Shown here piece by piece: positions 35,154-47,359 of a stretch of DNA of 64,000 nucleotides. The position numbers were made by a program, and so were the translations under genes. The notes under the pieces are model-generated. The model was not told where the DNA came from. It searched no databases and worked only from the letters and a program-made list of their open reading frames with translations. The DNA is from Pithys albifrons albifrons (lineage: Eukaryota; Chordata; Aves; Passeriformes; Thamnophilidae), in the NCBI RefSeq assembly GCF_047495875.1, contig NC_092471.1:19051001-19115000 (forward strand), written 5' to 3'. The stretch's first letter is position 1. The number at the start of each line of letters is the position of its first letter.

Positions 35154-36804
35154 CAATTAAAAGCCAAGACAGTAACAATGACTTACAGGTCCATTCCACC
35201 ACTAAAGGATTTCACTGACTTGCACTCACCAGTGCACAGACTTCAGTATCAACAGCAAAAACAACCCTTTCCTATTTCTTCCCATCCCCTTAAAGGCTTC
35301 TTCAGAAGCACAGGACATGACCACTGAACAGCAGCACTGTTAGCCAGAGAAATATTAACACAGAACCACTGTTAGATTGTACAACCTGACACCAACCTGC
35401 TCTCCTCCTCTAGACCCTGTAACCAGCTCTCCAATAACAACATTTATGAGTGTCCTTTAACAACTCCTGTAATGATTCACTTAAAGAAGAAAATAAATCA
35501 TTTTTTATTGCAGTTCCCTGCCTCTTTAGGAAGATACAGCATCCTGACAAATAAAATGTACCTACTGAACAACAAGACCTTAGCTGTGACATTGTGAGCA
35601 GTGAAATAACACTTGGAGAATAGATGTATTCCAGAACCAAATATCCCCAGGGAGCTTGGATGTTAAAAGCAACAGCACTTGCAATTTTGGATATACACAT
35701 CTGAAACGTCCTTCTAGGCTATACCACAAATTTCACAGGTAAGAAAAACAGAGAAAAAAACCCCAAACCCCAAGTGTGAACCAGAGATGTGCTTCAGAGA
35801 GGAGAGATGCTGCAAACAGGGCTGCTTTCTCAGCGAGCAGCAGGACTTCCCCTCTTTGTGATTTACAGATACTTAAAAACAAGTAGGTTAATGAAGCAAC
35901 AATACACTGACTGCAGAGCTCTGATGAATACAAACTTCCCAGCACAGTGATCCATGAGCCAGTTAAGCACCAGGGCAATGTCCAAGCTATTTGGCTGGGC
36001 TGACTGAAAAAGGAAAGTAAAAAGGCCTCAAAAAAGCAACAATAGCATTTATTTAGTATTAAATGAATAAAATAATTCCTGAGAAATACCTGTGTACATA
36101 TCCACTGTATGGGGACTAAAACCATATGGATAGTTTACATATGGATAGTCTGCTTTTCACTCTGCTTTTTGAGCTTGGCTTACTTCAGAATTTTCACTAT
36201 TAGCTCTTTAATAGTTTAATTTAGAAGGAGCTTGGTCACTGAATTGATTGCACAGTTAATCATCAGGGCTCTAAATGAGCTCCTGGCACTCAGTGGGTCT
36301 CTCTGCCTCAGTTCCCTTCTCTCAAAGGTAAAGGCAATACCCTGGGCTGAGGGTTAAGCACCAAAACATTTGGGATGTGTCTTCGACACTTAAAAACATG
36401 GAATTTCACTTTCTGTTAGGAAGCACAAGCCCATCACTCCTCACCCAGAGGACCAGGAGCCCACTGACCCCTGGCAGCTCCCACAGGCACCTTCTCCCCC
36501 CAGCCTGCTGCCCAGAATCACCTGGGTGGGAGGAGATGGGATCAAAGTAAATAAGATGCAGAAGCATCTTCAGATTCTTCAAATGGATTTTTTAGGGGGC
36601 AGCGATGACTTAGAGAGGCTCTGAAAAGTCAGGAACAAGGCACCCATAGCCAGGAACTCTGCAGGGAGATGTCACCTGAGCTATTGGCACCAGCTCACAA
36701 GTCCAAGCTACACCTACACAGAAGCAATTCAAGGCTCCCTTCCCCGATCTGCATCTCAACATCTGATGCTGCCCCCACGATGCTTCTGGAGACAAGAAAC
36801 CACC
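35154..36804. other. No feature recognised
   Basis: AT-rich single-copy DNA. A 14-bp ATATGGATAGTTTA/ATATGGATAGTC duplication lies at about 36123-36150. A hydrophobic 130-codon frame on minus (35733-36125) has no recognisable family features and is probably chance. Confidence 0.4.
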
Positions 36805-37524
36805 TGTCCCTGTTCAGCAGGTGGGAGCAGTTTATCCCTGTGTGGGTGTGACCAAAGCTGTACATTCCAAACCCTCTGGGCCATTGCCCAGCAACTGTTC
36901 CCAATGGCCCATTGGCAGCAGCTGCCCAGGGCACAGCTGAGCCCTCAGGCTGGGAGCTGGCTGGGAAAGAAGCCTGGCAGAGGAGCTGGGAGAACTGCCC
37001 TGCAGGGACTCCTTGGCACCTCCACACCCACCTGAGGGCTCAGCTCTGCCCATGGGCCAGCAACCATTCCAAAATCCCCCCTGAGTGCCAGAGTCAGATC
37101 CCCCAGTGTGGAACTCCCTGCCCTGGGGGAGGCACTGGGGGCTCCCACCCAAACCTGAGGGGATACAATCTTGGGCTTTGGGGATTTGGGGAACCACTCA
37201 TTGGATCCAGAGGAGGAGCAGACCCTGGCCAGGAGGAGCCCACCGCTCTCCACCAGACTGTGCCATCATCTGCACCAACAGGTTTGTCCCTTCCTTTTCC
37301 TTTGGACTCGAAGGAACCACGTGGGGCTCAGCACAGGGGCCACCAAACCCCCCTGTGTTTGTGCCCCAGGGGGTGGGTTACACTGCTGGGGTTTGTGGGT
37401 TAAACCCAATTTCTCTTTGTGCCATTGCATTTATTGTAATATTGTTATTAAATTGTAGCTCTGACTGATAATCTCTCCTGAGCTGGGCTCATTTCTCCTC
37501 CTGGTTTACCTTTAAACCAGCACA
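36805..37524 (+). mobile_element. Solo LTR, ERVL-like, copy 2, with 5-bp target duplication
   Basis: This 720-bp copy starts TGTCCCTGTTCAGCAGG and ends TTTAAACCAGCACA. The five bases before it (36800-36804, CCACC) are repeated exactly after it (37525-37529, CCACC). A 5-bp duplication is what ERVL-class integrases make. This fixes both LTR ends and shows that copy 2 is an independent insertion, not the 3' LTR of a provirus beginning at copy 1. It is nearly collinear with copies 1 and 3, with small indels around 37170-37195. Confidence 0.9.
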
Positions 37525-38225
37525 CCACCCATCTTCTGTTGTCATCTCCAGCAATTCACACATCCCTAACTCCAAAACACTGGAGTCCTCCCAGCAAACC
37601 ACAAGATACTGCAGCCACATTTTACATTTTAATTTTCTTTGCCAAAAAAATTGCACAGTTCTTTAGTTGTATGTCTGTATTTCCACCTGTCACCTAAAAT
37701 GAAGGTTTCTTGAGTCCCACTAAAAAAAAAAAGGGACAGAAGTGAAAAGAGGGCCTTGAGTGGGGTTAGTAAGACCACATGAGGTAGTTTTTTAACCAGT
37801 TTTCTCTCTCTGAGAAGGGCCTGGCCCAGCCCAGGAGTGATCTGGGCTGCACAGTGGCTGTTTAACAGTCAATGAGACACCACTGGAGGTCTCAACCCAG
37901 TTCTCAGTGAACAAATGGTTGTATAAAAATAGCCATTACCTAAGACGACCATTTTCATTCCAGGACAAAAGAATATCAGGCTGGAAATTGCAGAATTAAT
38001 CCCTTGAGTCTCCAGCCCACCACAACGTCTTGTGTTTATTTGCAGTGGGGGAAAAAAAAATCACATCATGGTGACCAAGAACAAAGGACACATAATAAGA
38101 GCTAATTACAACATTAATGACCACTGAAACAGGGGAAATCACGGCCTCTCCCAAACGTCAGACCAAAGGCTACTCAGCATCAGCTGAAAGCAGAGGTGCT
38201 CCTCTCCCTGCTGCTGGAATTGTTA
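37525..38225. other. No feature recognised
   Basis: Includes short A-rich runs (about 37721-37731 and 38050-38059) and no recognisable exon or repeat. Confidence 0.4.
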
Positions 38226-38692
38226 GGAAGGAGCAGGTCCAGAGGAGGTCACAGAGATGCTTTGAGGGCTGGAGCTGCTCTGGAGCCAGGCTGGGAGAGC
38301 TGGGGGGGCTCACCTGGGGAAGAGATGTCTCCAGGGAGACCTGAGAGCCCCTGCCAGGGCCTAATGGGGCTCCAGGAGAGCTGGAGAGGGACTTGGGACA
38401 AGGGATGGAGGGACAGGACAAGGGGGAATGGCTTCCCACTAACACAGGGCAGGGATAGGTGGGGTATTGGGAAGTAATTGCTGGCTGGGAGGGTGGGCAG
38501 GCCCTGGCACAGGTTGGGCAGAGAAGCTGTGGCTGCCTCATCCCTGGGAGTGTCCAAGGCCAGGCTGGACAGGGCTTGGAGCAACCTGGGACAGTGGGAG
38601 GTGTCCCTGCCCATGGCAGGGGGTGGTGGAACTGGATGATCTTTAAGGTCCCTTCCAACTCAAACCATTCCATGGAATGATTCTACAATTCT
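38226..38692 (+). mobile_element. CR1: CR1 LINE 3' region, plus strand
   Basis: From 'gagcaggtccagaggaggtc' (segment A region, single copy) through 'ctccagggagacctgagagc', 'gggacaggacaagggggaat', 'gtgggcaggccctggcacag' and 'tccctgcccatggcaggggg' to 'aactcaaaccattccatgg' and 'aatgattctacaattct'. It is non-coding and 5'-truncated. Confidence 0.9.
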
Positions 38693-40956
38693 TTGCTCTC
38701 AACCTGGGATCGAAGGAAGAAAAGGCACCAAACTTGGATGTCCAGATGCCACAGGGCAAAGTCTGCTCTGGCTTGTTCACCAGTGACCTGCAGCACTGGA
38801 AGTGTTGCCCCAGCACCAAAGTCTTCATACAATCCATACACTGAGTCTGTCACCACTTAACCCAACTGGCTAAAAACGAAGCTAAACGAAGCTAAAAATA
38901 ATAAAACCCCACCAACAATGTATTAACAAAGCAAAATAAGATTTTTTTATTTTCACTCCAAATGTCTCTGCTATTTGCAGGTTTCCCCCCCCCCCTTTTT
39001 TTTTTATTTACACCTACCATCACTGAAAGCAAAGGCACTGGAAACAATGGGTCACCTAAAAAAGGAGCCCATGTGTTCCCTTCCACCTACCCTGCTGCAT
39101 CAACTTGTTCTTCACACTACAACTTGCCAAATTTATGCCAGCAACAACCACCTGTCCTTTGAAATCCTGGGGAAGGGCTGCTCTGGGACAGAAAACAAAG
39201 GCTCCAAATCAATCTGCAGGAAAGCCCAGCAGGATGGAAGGGCCATTTAGACAAGCAGAGCACGTATTTGTTGTGACTAATATTGTTAAAACGAGTAGCA
39301 GATTAGCACCAGGTTAGAATCAAAGGCAGCAGCTGGTTTCCAGTGACTAACCAGGGCAAACAGGGATAACTGTTTAATGAAGCAAGGGAGTCTGCCAAAG
39401 GAATTCTCCAAACACGTCCCCAGGAGAGAGAAGGTGTGGAAGGACAAGGAAAAGATGATCAGAGTGACAGAGCCAGCTCTTACCTCATGGCTGCTGTGCT
39501 GAACCTCATGAAAGATGCTCCTGAGTGATGCCAGCACCAGGGCTTTGCCCTCCCATGCCCAGGTCCAACAGCTCCTGTGCCAGCCACACCCCCCCTCTTT
39601 CTTACCGACCGTCCCCTCCTCCAGTGCCACCAGCCCCAAAAAACAAGCTGTTGCACATGAAGGATTAAAAGGACAAAACACTCATTACAATAATAATAAT
39701 AAAAAATCAGTGAACCCATTTTTTAGGGTTCATGGAGAACCTTTTAGGCATGGCCCAAATGTCAGGGTCACCCTGCAAAGGCTGGTCTGCAGGTGGCAGC
39801 TGCATCCTGCCATCACTGGGCTGTATCAAACCCATCCCAGCACAGCCCTGTGCTCCCTGTGTGTTACTGAGTGCTCAGGGAAGCTCTGGCAAAGGTTATC
39901 CCTCAAAGTTTACCTCTGAATGGTTGCTGCTGGAAAGGAGAAGCAAGCAGATGTTGCATGGCTGACTTGAATGCGCTTGAACATTTCAGAACAGCCAAAA
40001 AAGAAAACGTCCCTGGGGGATCTATCTTGATTTGATGTTTAGCATAGTGCATATTGATTAAAAGCACCATCACTGGTGTAGGTTTGTGCTTAACACAATA
40101 TTGGTTTAGCACACGGAGAGACCAGGCCTGACATCTCTAAACACCTCTGGGGTGTCCCACCACCTCCAGGGTAACTACACAGCCCTGCCCTTGGTGGAGC
40201 TTTTGGGGAGTCTTCAGGACAGCATATTAATGCAAACATTTTTAAACATCCTGCTTCTACCTTGCTTTCAAAAATACAAGCCTGATGTGTCTCTTAAGGA
40301 GGTCTCTCAGCTCCAAGAGGAAGCAGTGATTCCTTTGGTTCTCACTGGGAAGAATATTTTGGAATGGGGAACACTTGCAGCTTTCAACGCTCAGGGAAGT
40401 GAGGAAGCAGAGACAAAAAGAATGACTGATACACAGACTGGTAAATCTGCTGTTTAGCTCAGTTGCAGTGCAAGTGTCTGCTGCAGGATGAAGCCTTGAA
40501 GGCAGAGCCCACAAGGCTGAGCAGTCCCTGGGCAGAAACACCTGGAGGGACTGGTGTCACCTCAGACCGTGGGACACAGCCCTGCCAGCTCATTGCAGAG
40601 GGGAGAATCTGTGCCAGAGCCAGATCACACACACCTCTACAGCCCCACCTGGCCCACCAGGCTTCTCTGCATTGCAGACACAACCCCCAGCTCTGAACAG
40701 GATGCACATCCCCACACATCCCACCAGGAGGTCACAGCTGGGTCAGAAACAGCACAGCTTCAGACCTGCAACAGCGCAGTGAAACATCTCAAGAACCAGG
40801 AACTGGATGCAAAGGGCTCTGACTTGAGGACCTGCTGGTCCTGCTTTCAGACAGGAGAGTGGCCATCCAGCCAGCAGGTTCAGCAGGACCACTGCACAAT
40901 CCAGCCCAGATCACCCATGGTCTTCATCACACCACTGCACCCCCACAGCTGACAAT
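38693..40956. other. No gene recognised; homopolymer junction
   Basis: A C11 run followed by T10 lies at 38985-39005. Otherwise single-copy DNA. The frames at 39286-39719 (minus), 39515-39919 (plus) and 40152-40457 (plus) have no recognisable domain. Confidence 0.4.
38985..39005. repeat. Poly(C)-poly(T) tract
   Basis: Eleven C followed directly by ten T on plus, a pure pyrimidine tract of 21 bases. It is prone to length change and to sequencing error. Confidence 0.85.
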
Positions 40957-41408
40957 CACAGAACCACAGGATGGGCTGGGCTGGAAGGAACCCTAAAGTT
41001 CATCTCATTCCACCCCTGCAATGGGCAGGGACACCTCCCACCAGCCCAGGTTGCTCCAATTCTGTCCAACCTGGCCTTGGACACTCCCAGGGATGGGGCA
41101 GCCACAGCTCCTCTGGGCACCCTGTGCCAGGGCCTGCCCACCCTCAAAAGGAAGAACTGCTTCCATCAAACCTAAACCTGTCCTCTGTCAGTTTAAAGCC
41201 ATTCCCCCTTGTCTTATCCCTGGGGTCCATCTTTCTTCCAGCTCCCTTCACGTACTGGAAAGCCACAAAAAAGTCACTCCAGAGCCTTCTCTTCTCCAGG
41301 TTGAACAACCCCAATTTCTCAGTCTTTCCTCATAGGAGAGGTGCCTCATCCCTCTAATCATCATTGTGAACAGCTCTGGACTTGCTCCAGCAGGTCCATG
41401 TCCTTCAA
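40957..41408 (-). mobile_element. CR1: CR1 LINE 3' region, minus strand
   Basis: On plus: 'aatcacagaaccacaggatg', 'ggctgggctggaaggaaccc', 'caatgggcagggacacctcc', 'ggatggggcagccacagctc', 'gccattcccccttgtcttat', 'ccttctcttctccaggttga' and 'ctggacttgctccagcaggt'. It is longer than most copies here but still 5'-truncated. The copy is well diverged. Confidence 0.9.
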
Positions 41409-42356
41409 ACAGCACCTCAGCACTGTTCTGTGAGTACATGCTTTCCTCCTCCACTGCCCACACATCCTGACCCCTCAGGAACTTCAGGCAAGAAGCTGAA
41501 CACCATCAGCCCCTTCACAGAACCTCACAAAAGAGCCCATTTTCATCCCTCTGCCTCTTGCAAAGCTCAACTTCCAACACTGGAATACTGATTTGCTATC
41601 ACAACCTTTAGACCTGCAGCCATAGACTGACATTTTTAACACTGGTCACCTGGCAAACCTCAAAGAAACTCACACACTCAACTACAGAATTCTTCAAAAA
41701 AATAAAAAATATTTCAAAACTCCACACAACACTTCTGGCTACTGCACAGCAGTGGGGAAAAGCACCCAGTAAATCACCTGTGGGACTGGTGGGAAAGGTC
41801 CAGCATTCCCTGAGAGCCTGGCTGGAGGCAGCATTTCTGCAGGTTCTCCTCAACTGCTGCTTGAATTTGCTCTGTAACTACCCAGAGATCCAACATCAGC
41901 CTTTGCTGGCAAAATAGTCTCCAAAAAATCAAAAACAGCCCAAGCACTGGGGTGTGTACATGGAAAGGGCAATTCCATAGAGCCTTGAGGGTCCTGGGTT
42001 TTGACAGGGGACACCACCACAAACAAATGACAAGTAAAAAGGACCCAGGTCTATTGAGAAATGAGGAACTACGGATAGAGCAATAAAAATTCAGTAAGAT
42101 GTGCAATACCCCACCTCTTTTGTCTCTCCTCCCATCCTGTTTCTTTCCACCTATTACATTCACCAGTGGCTCCTCCAGAGCAGGGACTGCCCCTCAGTCC
42201 TGCTCAAGGGAGGGATCTCCACCACAGCATCTTACACACTCTTGTAGGGGAACAGATGCTCAGCAATTGTCTGCAAGGCTTCAGATCTTGTTCTGGCCAA
42301 CCAAAAGCAGAGCCCTGTACAAAATATACCCACGAGGGGTAAAAAACCACTGGGTA
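41409..42356. other. No feature recognised
   Basis: Single-copy DNA between two minus-strand CR1s. Chance frames only. Confidence 0.4.
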
Positions 42357-43681
42357 ATAGAATCATAGAATAGAATCATAGAATCGATTGGGTTGGAAAA
42401 GACCTCTGAGATCATCGAGCCCAACCCTTAGTCCAACTCCAGTCCCTTTACCAGATCATGGCACTCAGTGCCACGGCCAATCTGCGTTTAAAAATCTCTA
42501 GGGATGGTGAATCCACCCCCTCTCTGGGCAGCCCATTCCAATCCCTGAGCACTCTCTCTGCAAAGAATTTTTTTCTGATCTCCAACTTCAATTTCCCCTG
42601 GCAGAGCTTGAGCCCATCGTGCCCCCTTGTCCTATTGCTGAGTGCCTGGGAGAAGAGACCAACCCCCACCTGGCCAGAACTTCCCTTCAGGCAGTTCCAG
42701 ACAGTGCTGAGGTCACCTCTGAGCCTCCTCTTCTCCAGCCTGAACACCCCCAGCTCCCTCAGCCTCTCCCCACAGCACTTGTGCTCCAGTCCCTTCTCCA
42801 GCCTCGTTGCTCTTCTCTGGACTTGCTCCAGCCCCTCAATCTCTTTCCTGACCTGAGGGGCCCAGAACTGAACACAACACTCCAGGTGTGGCCTCCCCAG
42901 TGCTGAGCCCTGGGCCTGCTGGCCATGCTAGTTTTGATACAGGCCAGGATGCCATTGGCCTTCTTGCCCACCTGGGCACACTGTTGGCTCATGTTGAGCT
43001 TCCTGTCAATTAGTACCCCCAGGTCCCTCTGCCTGGCTGCTCTCCAGCCACTCTGTGCCCACCCTGTGCTGCTGCAGGGGGTTGGTGTGGCCAAAGGGCA
43101 GGACCTGCTCTTGGCCTTATTGAACCTCACCCCATTGGAATCAGCCCATCTCTCAAGTCTCTCCAGGTCCCTCTGCAGAGCCCTCCTGCCCTCCAGCAGC
43201 TCGACACTCCCTCCCAACTTGGTGTCATCAGCAAATTTGCTGATGATGGACTCAATCCCCTCATCTAAATCATCAATAAAGATGTTAAACAGGACTGGAC
43301 CCAACACATACCCCTGGGGAACACCACTGGTGACCAGCTGGACACAGCCCTGTTCACCAGCACTCTCTGGGCCCGACCCTCCAGCCAGCTCTGGGCCCAG
43401 CAGAGGGTACACTTGTCCAGGCCATGGGCTACCAGCTTTTCCAGGAGTATGTTATGGGAGACAGTGTCAAAGGCCTTGCTGAAGTCCAGATAGACACATC
43501 CACAGCCTTCCCCTCATCCACCAGGTGGGTCACCTGATCGTAAAAAGAGATCAGGTTGGTCAGACAGGACCTGCCCCTCCTAAACCCCTGCGGGCTGGGT
43601 CTGATCCCTTGTCCACCCTGAAGGTGCTGTGTGATTGCACTCAGGATGAACTGCTCCATAACCCTGCCAGGCACAGAGTTA
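42357..43681 (-). mobile_element. CR1: CR1 LINE, longest copy in the window, 5'-truncated
   Basis: Minus-strand insertion of about 1.3 kb. The 3' end is marked by octamer-type repeats (ATAGAATCATAGAAT three times, 42357-42385), next to 'cgattgggttggaaaagacc'. The body continues through the 3' UTR and the C-terminal half of ORF2 to about 43681, where similarity stops. This is the 5' truncation expected of LINE reverse transcription. About 260 bp (42516-42775) differ from the copy at 45.7 kb at only about five positions, so both belong to one young subfamily. Confidence 0.95.
42445..43681 (-). pseudogene. CR1 ORF2 reverse transcriptase, C-terminal half, broken
   Basis: The reverse transcriptase/endonuclease polyprotein of CR1, which copies CR1 RNA at the nicked target. 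Reading from 43681 down, the first frame gives GFRRGRSCLTNLISFYDQVT, the fingers region. It is lost at about 43490-43500 by a one-base change just before the motif that holds the first catalytic aspartate ('ctatctggacttcagcaagg' is out of frame). A second frame then shows [17 protein letters not shown] and the catalytic FADDTKLGG. After another shift, the C-terminal part around [10 protein letters not shown] and NGLPREGV ends at a stop near 42445. The endonuclease and N-terminal RT are absent. It is a dead copy. Confidence 0.9.
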
Positions 43682-45560
43682 AGAGAGAGGCAGCCATTGC
43701 TCACATACAACATAAATCTGATCTACAGAGTGTATAAAATCAAACCCACAGCAAAGGGCAAGCAAGCCCTGTGTCCACATAATGTGGGGATATTTGTAGC
43801 ACCTACTCGTGATTTTCCAAATACTTTCTGCAAAGAATGCACTCTGGAGAGAAACTGAGGCAGCAGGTTCAGGGATGCAGATATTTCATTTCCATCTGTG
43901 TTTAGCCTTTTTCTCTGCTCCTCTGTGACTCACCAGAAAAACAGAAGGAGAGGAAACTGCTGGGAGATTAAGCTGAAAAGCAAACACAGAGGAAAAAGGG
44001 ATGACTTCACACTATGGAGTCTGGGCAGTTTGGTAATGCTGCACACCAGCTGCTCCCAAAATTCACCCTTGGGAGCATTTCCTACCCATCTTCAATGAGA
44101 AAAATCACAGGGGACATGGTGGGCTGCATGCAGTGGTTACAGAGGACAATATGAGTCTCTAATGCAAGGCCAATATTTTTATACAGAGCCTCCAGGCACA
44201 GAATGTCCTGAGGACAAGTGGTCTCATAATTGGTTAAAAAGGCAGAGAGGGTCAATCTGTGAAACATTAGGCTTGTGGCCACCTCTGTACTCAATTTCAG
44301 CACTATTTCTCTTCTCTCCACAGTCAAATCCTGCTATTTATTTCCACCTACATACCATCAGGCAGATGGGAAACACTCAGCATAATTCTCCACTTTTATC
44401 CCTCCCCGTGTCCCTCCAAAACCTGATTTGATTTCCTATGCAGCAAGACAAAAATCATATTAAACTGCAGGGAAAAAAAAAAAACAAACCCACAACCCAA
44501 CCAGCTACGCTCCACAAAGGATTTGCATCTGATCCCGAATTTCCTTCGCAGCCAGGGCGTATGTTGTGCAGATTTCCACCGTGGCAGGACTTTCATCCCT
44601 CCCTCTGCACAGCCACCACTTGTCTGGCGGTGTGAGATTGGAGTAGACAAGTGTGAAAGAATCATATAGGGCTCAACATCATTAGGCTCACCCTGAAAGC
44701 ACAAGAGTTGACAGGTCTGAGGAAGCCACTTCCGATATTCCCCTGGGGCTCAGATTTGGGAGCTTGGAGGTTGGGGAGGCAAAGGAAGATCTTTGAAAAA
44801 ACAAAGCCAGGGAGGTTGGGTGATTGGCCTCGTCTTTGCAATCCTGGGGGAGTCGTGAGGCTCCCAGGATGTCAGAAATGATGAAGAATTAAATAGCTCT
44901 GAAAGCCTCAAGTTAAACCTAAACCTAAACCCAAACTGCGAAGACACAATGAAAGTTCAGCCTGTTAGAAATAATGTGCTGGGCAAAACATTAACACGTT
45001 TACACTTGAAAGTTGTGAAAGAGGCAGAATCATCCTGCTTAAAATGTATCAGACAGACGAGATCTGATTTCAGGACAGAGCATCCTGCACATACATAACA
45101 GAAAGTACTTGAATAGGCGTCATAACACAAACATCCATTTATTTCTGCCAAGTAAGATCAGTGTCCTCTCTCCACAAAATGATGCTCCCTGCAAAACGCT
45201 GGAGCTCAGCCTCCTCCCAGAGAGAGAGCTCACCACATCAAATGGCCCCAAAGATTTCAGTTATTAAACAGGCTCCTTTGCACACTTCAGGGCATTTGTC
45301 CTCAATTCAGACTGCTGAATTTATAGAAAATAAAACATAAAAACCCCTCCCCTTCAAGAATGGCAGATCAGCTTTGCCTGAAAAGTCAACCAGCCTTTTC
45401 CTGATTGAATCAAAGGCAAAGTTAAGATTCTGCCCGCTGAAAAATACCACTGGTTTACAACTTGGGGCTGGCTATTCCATATGCAGCAATTACCTTGCCA
45501 CTATTCCTGATAAGCCACATCTTCCTCAGTGGCTCATGTAAGGATAACTGGCGTCTCTGA
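43682..45560. other. No gene recognised
   Basis: Single-copy DNA. A short telomere-like AAACCTAAACCTAAACCC run occurs near 44915-44932 but is only about three degenerate units. A poly-A run lies at 44473-44484. No exon is recognised. Confidence 0.4.
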
Positions 45561-45985
45561 AATCACAGAATCATAGAATGGATTGGGTTGGAAAAGCCCT
45601 CCAAGATCATTGAGTCCAACCCTTGGTCCAACTCCAGTTCCTTTACCAGATCATGGCACTCAGTGCCACGGCCAAGCTCAGCTGAAAAACCTCCAGGGAT
45701 GGGGAATCCACCCCCTCTCTGGGCAGCCCATTCCAATCCCTGAGCACTCTCTCTGCAAAGAATTTCTTTCTGCTCTCCAACTTCAATTTCCCCTGGCAGA
45801 GCTTGAGCCCATCGTGCCCCCTTGTCCTATTGCTGAGTGCCTGGGAGAAGAGACCAACCCCCACCTGGCCAGAACTTCCCTTCAGGCAGTTCCAGACGGT
45901 GCTGAGGTCACCTCTGAGCCTCCTCTTCTCCAGGCTAAACACCCCCAGCTCCCTCAGCCTCTCCCCACAGGGCTTGTGCAGAAAT
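45561..45985 (-). mobile_element. CR1: CR1 LINE 3' region, minus strand, same young subfamily
   Basis: On plus: 'aatcatagaatggattgggt', 'ccagatcatggcactcagtg', 'ctctctgggcagcccattcc' and 'gggagaagagaccaaccccc', ending at about 45985. It still encodes the ORF2 C-terminus in one frame (about 115 residues from [19 protein letters not shown] to the stop). It is nearly identical in its middle to the copy at 42.5 kb and is flanked by unrelated DNA, so it is an independent insertion or a duplicated segment. Confidence 0.95.
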
Positions 45986-47359
45986 GGGAGCAGCAGATCG
46001 AAACAGTAATTGTGGGGGTCTGGTTTGGGGTGGGTTTGCATTTATTTCATAATTGTATGTGGAAATAAGTGTGAACAGCTGAAGATCAAGTCATCAACAC
46101 TGACAGCCATCAAGATCAGGGTCAAGTTTGATGCCCATCAAACAGGCAGGCAGTTAACTTGTGCACCAACAACTTCCCAGTGGCCTTTCAGCTTCCCCTT
46201 GTTCAGAAAAGCCCCCAAGAGCTCAGTCAGACAGCACAGAGAGGAAAGGGCACCAACACACAGCCCAAGGAAGGAGGTACAAAACACACCGACAGCATCC
46301 ACCAGCCTTGGAACCCCAACAGCAACCAACGTGCACCCAACAGCTCAGAAACAAGGGGAGAACTGAAAAGCAAACTCAGGCAGTTGTGGAAAAAGTATCA
46401 CCTGATTTTGGGCAGGCCACTTCATGATTTTTTCAATAAACACACCTGGCATGTGGGTTGCAGTGGGAATACACAGTCAGTAACTTCCAGCCCAGTGTCA
46501 GCTTTCCAGACACCAGCTTGTCCCAAAACAATGGCTGTAACAGAATACAAACCTTCCAGATCACTGCTGTGCCTGGGGTATTAAAGAGCACTGAGGAATA
46601 AAAGGCAGAATGAATATTTCAAGGGGTTGCAGCAGCAAGAGGAATAGGTGGGGATGGGAACGGAGCAGCTCCTGACCTGTGTGGTTCCAAGGCACAAAGA
46701 GGGTTGGCTTTTTAAAGCCACGACTGGCCAAAGTTTCCAAGAGCAAGTCCCAATTCATGGCAATCCCACTTATGGCCTGCCCAGGTGGGATATTCCATCA
46801 GCTTCATTTCCAGAGGATGGACACTCAGCACTTCCAGAATCACTCCTCCCAATCAGACGTGGGTGCCCCAACACTGGTGCTCCCAAAAATCTGGTTTTCT
46901 CTTTCTGTGTCTCAATTCAACTGCAACATGGAGGAAGTTCTTTCAACTGTAATTCCATCATTCCCAAGGTTGCTGAGAGGGGCTGATTGAGGTCTCCTCT
47001 TAGTCATTTACTGATCTCAGATGCCCTCCCAAAACTTATTTAACAAGTCCATGTAAAAGTGAAAACCCAACAGGCAGAAACTCTTCTTGCTATTCAGGTG
47101 CTTGCCAGAAAACTCCGCTGCAAATCTCTCTGTGCAGCACCAAAAGCCTCTCCCGAAACCTTTCATGTGTCTCTCTACACGTCAAGCTCCCTTTTTCCTT
47201 CCTTTTATCTTCGTATTTAGATAATTCTCACTAAAAGCAAGGTGGTCGTTCCTGCAGAATTACCATCCCATCTCTTGATGGACTTTTAAGATCTCTGCAG
47301 CTTGTCCCACAGCGCTGCGCTGTGTTTTGCCAAGAAGCCAGACATTGTTTATTCCTGTA
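45986..47359. other. No gene recognised
   Basis: Single-copy DNA with chance frames (for example 46159-46584 plus). No domain or splice-bounded exon is recognised. Confidence 0.4.

Noticed and set aside
35733..36125. 130-codon hydrophobic frame that could be a membrane protein
   Set aside because: AT-rich DNA read on this strand gives Phe/Leu-rich chance frames. There is no homology I recognise and no supporting signals.
32645..37524. Provirus bounded by LTR copies 1 and 2
   Set aside because: Copy 2 has its own 5-bp duplication. No primer-binding site follows copy 1, and the 3.4 kb between holds a CR1 and no viral genes.
44915..44932. Interstitial telomere-like repeat (CCTAAA)
   Set aside because: Only about three degenerate units, and the period does not match the vertebrate TTAGGG repeat.
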